Part shown: positions 29,595 through 32,811 of the stretch, one piece after another
How positions within the stretch are numbered: the first letter of the stretch is position 1
Layout of the letters: every line of letters starts with the position of its first letter
From: JAGOTN01 sp964538345
GTDB taxonomy: Bacteria > Patescibacteriota > Minisyncoccia > Phycocordibacterales > JAACPR01
DNA length: 32,811 bases
Assembly: GCA_964538345.1 (NCBI GenBank)
Contig: CAZIFF010000005.1
Span: 1-32,811 of the forward strand
Direction: 5' to 3'
Notes under the pieces: generated by a model
What the model saw: the letters and a program-made list of their open reading frames with translations, nothing else
Database searches by the model: none
What the model was told of the DNA's origin: nothing
Program-made: the position numbers and the translations under genes

Positions 29595-30968
29595 TTAGTT
29601 CTCAACTTCTAGATCTACAGAGTCGTCGTTGTTTGATTCACTTTCTTCACGAGTATCTTTTTCTGAGTCGATTGTTACGTCGATATCATAATCACCTTCA
29701 TCTACGTTTTCGAATTCAACTGTGATTGTTAATGATTCTCCGGGACGAAGTGCAGAATATTCTTTTGAACGATAGTTGTCGTCATCGTCATATGGAAGAT
29801 TATCAATTTCAAATCTCCAATCTTCAGTAGTTTCACCACCGCGGTTTTGCACTGTAAATCTTACAGCAATATCATCACCGTCATCTGCTTTATCATCTTC
29901 TCTGAAATTATTTCCAGAAAGTCTACCAACTTCTAGATTTTTGATAACGAAATCTGCATTATCATTTGAATTGTATGAATCATCATTATTATTTCCACCA
30001 CCAATACTTCCACCTGAAAGTGTGATTGTACCAATGTTGTTTGTCTCAGATAATTCTGAAATTGCATTTGATGGATCAAGTTGAATTGCAACATTTTGAT
30101 TTCCAGACGCTTTTGCACCAAATGTTAATGTGTATCTAATTGATTGTCCTTTTAATAAAGACGCTTGAAGTGGAGATGAAAGAGTTTCTTTTGGATTTGT
30201 TGGAGTTGTGTAATTAAAAGTCCAGTTATCAGTGCTTTTTCCACCAATATTTGAAACTGTGAATGAAACTTGGTTTCCAACAGCAGTTACATTAGATATT
30301 GCTAAGTCAGCAGGAGCTGTTGCATATGAAGTTTGTACAACTGTTTTAGGAGCAGTTGTTTTTACTGCAGAAGATGTTGTTTTTGTGTCAGAAGAATCAT
30401 CATCAAGTTGTTCTACTGCTTGTGTTGAGATAGTTGCTTTTGAATCTCCAAAAGTTCCTGAGTTAGGATCTCCGTTCTGCATAGTTACAACAACATTTCC
30501 AGATGCTAGGGGAGTGTCAGAACCATTTTCTGTGAAATTTATAACAACTGGTACATCTGCAAAAGAGTTTTCTTTATCTAAATTAGCAATCAAATTTACG
30601 CTACCGGCGCTTGTACCAAGTGTGAATGAGTTATCACAAATTAATCTTCGAATTCCGTTTGGAGTCTCGATATCAATGTTTACATTATCTACACAAGAGT
30701 TGGTGATGCTATAAACTCCGGATCTGTTTGTATCAAAATCCCAAGACACATCAAAAGATTCTTTGTCTGATAGGTTGGTATCGCTTGCTGTTACTGTAAT
30801 TTCTTCTTTACCAAAAATACCATTTACAGATGAACCAACATTGGCCAAACCGCTAAAAATCTTTGGTACAAACTTAATAATAAGAAAGGCTAGAACGATT
30901 AAAACAATAATTACGCCGATTACGAATAATATTTTTCCGATTAAACTTTTGATTCCGTCATTTATCAT
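29595..30968 (-). CDS. Membrane-anchored CARDB-repeat surface protein
   Basis: A 457-residue protein with one N-terminal membrane helix (residues ~10-34, ILFVIGVIIVLIVLAFLIIKFV) and a large extracellular part. Two CARDB-like beta domains are visible. The first, at ~220-320, includes ADLAISNVTAVGNQVSFTVSN, SLLKGQSIRYTLTF and ISELSETNNIG. The second, at ~340-455, includes ADFVIKNLEVGRL, VRFTVQNRGGETTEDW, LRPGESLTITVEF and REESESNNDDSVDLEV. Both end in the typical E-x-x-E-x-N-N pattern. A region at ~35-180 is beta-rich and holds one Cys pair (NSCVDN, LICDN). Ser/Thr/Asp-rich linkers join the parts. It is probably an adhesin or surface-structure component. The last 75 residues are very acidic. 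Confidence 0.82.
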   Translation of the reverse strand: MINDGIKSLIGKILFVIGVIIVLIVLAFLIIKFVPKIFSGLANVGSSVNGIFGKEEITVTASDTNLSDKESFDVSWDFDTNRSGVYSITNSCVDNVNIDIETPNGIRRLICDNSFTLGTSAGSVNLIANLDKENSFADVPVVINFTENGSDTPLASGNVVVTMQNGDPNSGTFGDSKATISTQAVEQLDDDSSDTKTTSSAVKTTAPKTVVQTSYATAPADLAISNVTAVGNQVSFTVSNIGGKSTDNWTFNYTTPTNPKETLSSPLQASLLKGQSIRYTLTFGAKASGNQNVAIQLDPSNAISELSETNNIGTITLSGGSIGGGNNNDDSYNSNDNADFVIKNLEVGRLSGNNFREDDKADDGDDIAVRFTVQNRGGETTEDWRFEIDNLPYDDDDNYRSKEYSALRPGESLTITVEFENVDEGDYDIDVTIDSEKDTREESESNNDDSVDLEVEN

Positions 30969-30977
30969 ATATACAGT

Positions 30978-31006
30978 AGTATATCAGGTTTTTAAAGCGG
31001 TGTCAA
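30978..31006 (-). promoter_or_regulatory. Consensus promoter of the CARDB gene
   Basis: Minus strand TTGACA (31006-31001), exactly 17 nt, then TATACT (30983-30978). Transcription should start near 30971, leaving about 3 nt before the ATG at 30968. It is the best promoter in the window and a clear case of a near-leaderless transcript. Confidence 0.85.
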
Positions 31007-31083
31007 TGATAATAAATTGACAAAATATATAACAATGTTATTGTTTAAACATGACAAAAAACTGTCAAAAACTGAATAAATCA

Positions 31084-31179
31084 ATGAATACATGGAGAAA
31101 TCCAGGTGTATTTACCTTTGCTTATGTCATTGAAGCGTTTGCATTGATTTTATTTAGCCGAGATGGTTTTAGTATCTAA
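31084..31179 (+). CDS. Possible 31-codon ORF upstream of the MFS gene
   Basis: ATG to TAA encoding a short peptide (MNTWRNPGVFTFAYVIEAFA and on to FSRDGFSI) with a hydrophobic middle. There is no Shine-Dalgarno sequence. A TTGACA-like box occurs at 31017-31022 and a TGACA/TGTCA inverted repeat at 31052-31067. An intrinsic terminator follows 34 nt after the stop. It could be a tiny membrane peptide, a leader peptide for the MFS gene, or chance. No family is recognised. Apart from the CARDB promoter, this ORF and the terminator, I see nothing in 30969-31281. Confidence 0.3.
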   Translation: MNTWRNPGVFTFAYVIEAFALILFSRDGFSI

Positions 31180-31212
31180 ATTTATAGAAGATAAGTTAGC
31201 AACTAGAAAAAT

Positions 31213-31238
31213 ACCGGCTGAATGAAAGCCGGTTTTTC
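31213..31238 (+). terminator. Intrinsic terminator ahead of the MFS gene
   Basis: A 7-bp GC-rich stem ACCGGCT/AGCCGGT (31213-31219 with 31227-31233), a 7-nt loop and a T-run (31233-31237). It lies 44 nt before the MFS start, so it ends the short-ORF transcript or acts as an attenuator. Confidence 0.8.
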
Positions 31239-31281
31239 ATTTAGTTAGTTCTTTTAAAACAAAAAACAAAACAATACGATT

Positions 31282-32469
31282 ATGATTAAGAAAACTCTTA
31301 GGGAATATTACGTTTTGAGTGCGCTCAACCATGCTACTAACGGAACAATTGCTTCCGTTTATAGTACGTTTTTGATTCAGAGAGGGATGAATCTTTTTGA
31401 AGTTAACTTGGTTAATTTCATCTTTTTTATCACTCTCTTCATTTCAGAAATACCTACAGGCGCTTTTGCAGATGTGTTTGGAAGAAAGTATTCATTTCTG
31501 GTATCCAAATTACTAATGTGTTTGGGTGCTACGGTCTACGCTTTTTCAAATACCTTCTGGGGTTTTGCAACCGCAGAGTTTATCTGTGCCATTGGTGCAA
31601 CATTTGCGAGTGGTGCATTTAGGGCCTGGTTTATTGATAAGCTCAAACATAATGGCTATCAAGAAAATCTGAGTGGAATCTTTTCCAGGTCTACACAAAT
31701 TGGGCAACTTACAGGAATTGTTTTTGCATTGATTGGTTCATATCTGGCAAACTTTTCCGTTACATTACCGTGGTTGCTCATGGCTGTGCTTTATTTGGTA
31801 TCAGCTGGTATTGCAATGAGTTTTAGTGAAGAATATTTTGTTCACAAAAAATTCTCATTCAGAGAGGGTTTGTTGTCGATGAAGAACACGGTAATTTCAA
31901 GTGTTAATTATGGAATAAAAAATAAGAATGTAAGATTCATTCTCTTGATTGTAATGGTGCAAGTGTTTTTGTTCCAAGCGTTGAATATGCAGTGGCAACC
32001 ATTCTTTGGCGAAAACTTTTCTAACAAATCAAACTTCGGTTTTATTTGGTTGGGAATTTCTATGAGCATCATCTTTGGTTCAATGTTGTCATCAAGATTT
32101 TTGAAGTTTTTCAAAAATGAAAAGATGGCGCTGAGTATTTGCCAATTGATCACAGGATGTTTCATTGTATTAACTTCAGTTATAACTTTGTGGCCAGTAT
32201 CGTTGCTAATGTTCTTCATGCATGAATTTTCAAGAGGGAGCTTTGGTCCGATAAAGGATGCTTTCCTACATGATCAGATTCCTTCTAGGGAAAGAGCAAC
32301 AATTGAGTCTTTTGATTCGATGTTCCATCATTTGGGTGGAGCTTTAGGTCTACTGTTTAGTGGCTTCCTGGCTTTGAAATTTGGAATAGCCAGTACGTGG
32401 TTTGTTTGTGGGTTTTTGTTGATTGTTTTCACTCTATTTGTGCTTTTTGTGAGCAGAGGTAGAAAATGA
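31282..32469 (+). CDS. MFS transporter
   Basis: A 395-residue polytopic protein of the major facilitator superfamily, with about 12 membrane helices. The loop 2-3 signature is GAFADVFGRKYSFLVSKLLM (the G-x-x-x-D-R/K-x-G-R-R/K motif). FSRSTQIGQLTGIVFALIGSYLA is helix 5-like, and the C-terminal half repeats the pattern with FDSMFHHLGGALGLLFSGFLALKFG. Drug or small-solute efflux is a common role for such 12-helix members, but the substrate cannot be read. The gene seems richer in GC and less biased to AT codons than its neighbours (by eye), which may signal later acquisition. It has no Shine-Dalgarno sequence and no clear promoter after the preceding terminator. Confidence 0.88.
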   Translation: MIKKTLREYYVLSALNHATNGTIASVYSTFLIQRGMNLFEVNLVNFIFFITLFISEIPTGAFADVFGRKYSFLVSKLLMCLGATVYAFSNTFWGFATAEFICAIGATFASGAFRAWFIDKLKHNGYQENLSGIFSRSTQIGQLTGIVFALIGSYLANFSVTLPWLLMAVLYLVSAGIAMSFSEEYFVHKKFSFREGLLSMKNTVISSVNYGIKNKNVRFILLIVMVQVFLFQALNMQWQPFFGENFSNKSNFGFIWLGISMSIIFGSMLSSRFLKFFKNEKMALSICQLITGCFIVLTSVITLWPVSLLMFFMHEFSRGSFGPIKDAFLHDQIPSRERATIESFDSMFHHLGGALGLLFSGFLALKFGIASTWFVCGFLLIVFTLFVLFVSRGRK

Positions 32470-32489
32470 TCTTTTTGGTCTTTAAATAT

Positions 32490-32510
32490 AGAGCCTGACC
32501 AGCTCTTTTT
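32490..32510 (+). terminator. Short intrinsic terminator after the MFS gene
   Basis: AGAGC/GCTCT stem (32490-32494 with 32502-32506) with a 7-nt loop, running into T5 (32506-32510). The stem is short, so efficiency is uncertain. Confidence 0.55.
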
Positions 32511-32520
32511 CTTTAAATTA

Positions 32521-32549
32521 TTGCCAGATTTCGGTGATTATGCTAATCT
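32521..32549 (+). promoter_or_regulatory. Promoter of the L33 gene
   Basis: TTGCCA (32521-32526), a 17-nt spacer and an extended -10 TGC-TAATCT (32544-32549), 9 nt before the ATG at 32559. Confidence 0.7.
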
Positions 32550-32558
32550 TTGTGAACT

Positions 32559-32714
32559 ATGTCACAGGATAAATTAATCAAAATTAAGTGCTCAGAAACA
32601 GGGCATATTCGCTATACTACAAAGAATAAAAAGACTGTTGAAAAGAAGTTGGAATTAAAGAAATACAACCCAATTTTGAGAAAGCCTACAGTTTACAAGG
32701 AGATTAAGAAGTAG
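32559..32714 (+). CDS. rpmG: Ribosomal protein L33
   Basis: A 51-residue basic protein of the large subunit. KIKCSETGHIRYTTKNKK and LELKKYNPILRKPTVYKEIK match L33. The C-terminal C-x-x-C zinc pair of the Cys-containing form is replaced (NPILRKPTVY), so this is the zinc-free form, with only one Cys near the N-terminus. Contrast L31 in this window, which keeps its Cys set. It has its own near-leaderless promoter. Confidence 0.93.
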   Translation: MSQDKLIKIKCSETGHIRYTTKNKKTVEKKLELKKYNPILRKPTVYKEIKK

Positions 32715-32741
32715 TTTTTGAGGGTTTAGATAGTGAAAAGA

Positions 32742-32766
32742 GGCGCGGGGGCAAAAGCCCCCCGCC
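32742..32766. repeat. GC-rich hairpin after L33
   Basis: A ten-pair stem with one bulged C (32742-32752 with 32757-32766) and an AAAA loop, very GC-rich against its surroundings. No T-run follows on the plus strand, so it is a weak terminator candidate at best. The remaining 45 bases to the window end show nothing recognisable. Confidence 0.7.
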
Positions 32767-32811
32767 ACAGTTACAACAGTTATTTTAAAGTTTAAATTGT
32801 TAAAGTATAAA

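Noticed and set aside
1..32811. UGA recoding as in Gracilibacteria/Absconditabacteria
   Set aside because: Several genes end in TGA at the right place (rpiB, the first pilin, PEGA-like, MFS) and no conserved gene has an in-frame TGA.
1..32811. CRISPR array or prophage
   Set aside because: No regularly spaced direct repeats, cas genes, integrase or structural phage genes; the only tandem repeats are coding, in the pilin gene.

Overview
The window is AT-rich bacterial DNA, densely packed with short genes. It most likely comes from a Patescibacteria/CPR lineage of the Parcubacteria type. The grounds are compact or trimmed housekeeping proteins (PheS without its N-terminal arm, PheT without its OB/EMAP domain, RF1 of 321 aa, EF-Ts of 195 aa), a sparse sugar-phosphate gene set, type IV pilin-like genes, and almost no Shine-Dalgarno sequences. 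UGA is used as a normal stop (rpiB, the first pilin gene, the PEGA-like gene and the MFS gene), so this is not a UGA-recoding CPR lineage. The assignment is inference; no 16S rRNA gene is present.

Layout. 1-1016: 3' part of GAPDH. 1113-3044: a coiled-coil protein, then an unknown wHTH-like protein with a DUF3800 protein. 3061-3198 (minus): a structured small RNA with its own promoter and terminator. 3435-7383: small membrane protein, RpiB, Rpe-like protein, split transketolase and a degenerate histidine-kinase-like protein. 7380-9545 (minus): two prepilin-like proteins, one with a Cys-rich repeat tail, and a small membrane protein. 9586-13375: PfkB sugar kinase (minus), divergent from class II aldolase and an FAD-linked oxidase. 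13431-18689: L25, a coiled-coil lytic transglycosylase, L31, RF1, S2, EF-Ts and a small membrane protein. 18697-22062: tRNA-Thr, GT2 glycosyltransferase, PEGA-like protein and PheS. 22066-24951: PheT with an inserted NlpC/P60 peptidase domain, then a C39-like peptidase. 25098-27373: a restriction-modification pair (HEAT-repeat/m4C-type methyltransferase plus a PD-(D/E)XK nuclease that looks CfrBI-like). 27462-32714: GyrB, a CARDB-repeat surface protein (minus), an MFS transporter behind a small ORF and terminator, and L33.

How the genes fit together. GAPDH, RpiB, Rpe, the two transketolase halves, aldolase and the PfkB kinase form part of lower glycolysis and the non-oxidative pentose-phosphate pathway. 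L25, L31, L33, S2, EF-Ts, RF1, PheS/PheT and tRNA-Thr serve translation. The pilins, lytic transglycosylase, GT2, PEGA-like and CARDB proteins belong to the cell surface.

The most notable points are: (1) a complete-looking NlpC/P60 cysteine-peptidase domain inside the B5 region of PheT; (2) promoters whose -10 box lies only 6-11 nt before the start codon at most transcription-unit starts, which predicts widespread leaderless mRNAs and also fixes several start codons; (3) a tRNA-Thr whose last CCA base is the first base of the next gene's ATG; (4) an unassigned structured RNA; (5) a HEAT-fused methyltransferase in an R-M pair with a palindrome over its -10 box; and (6) GC-rich palindromes inside conserved genes.
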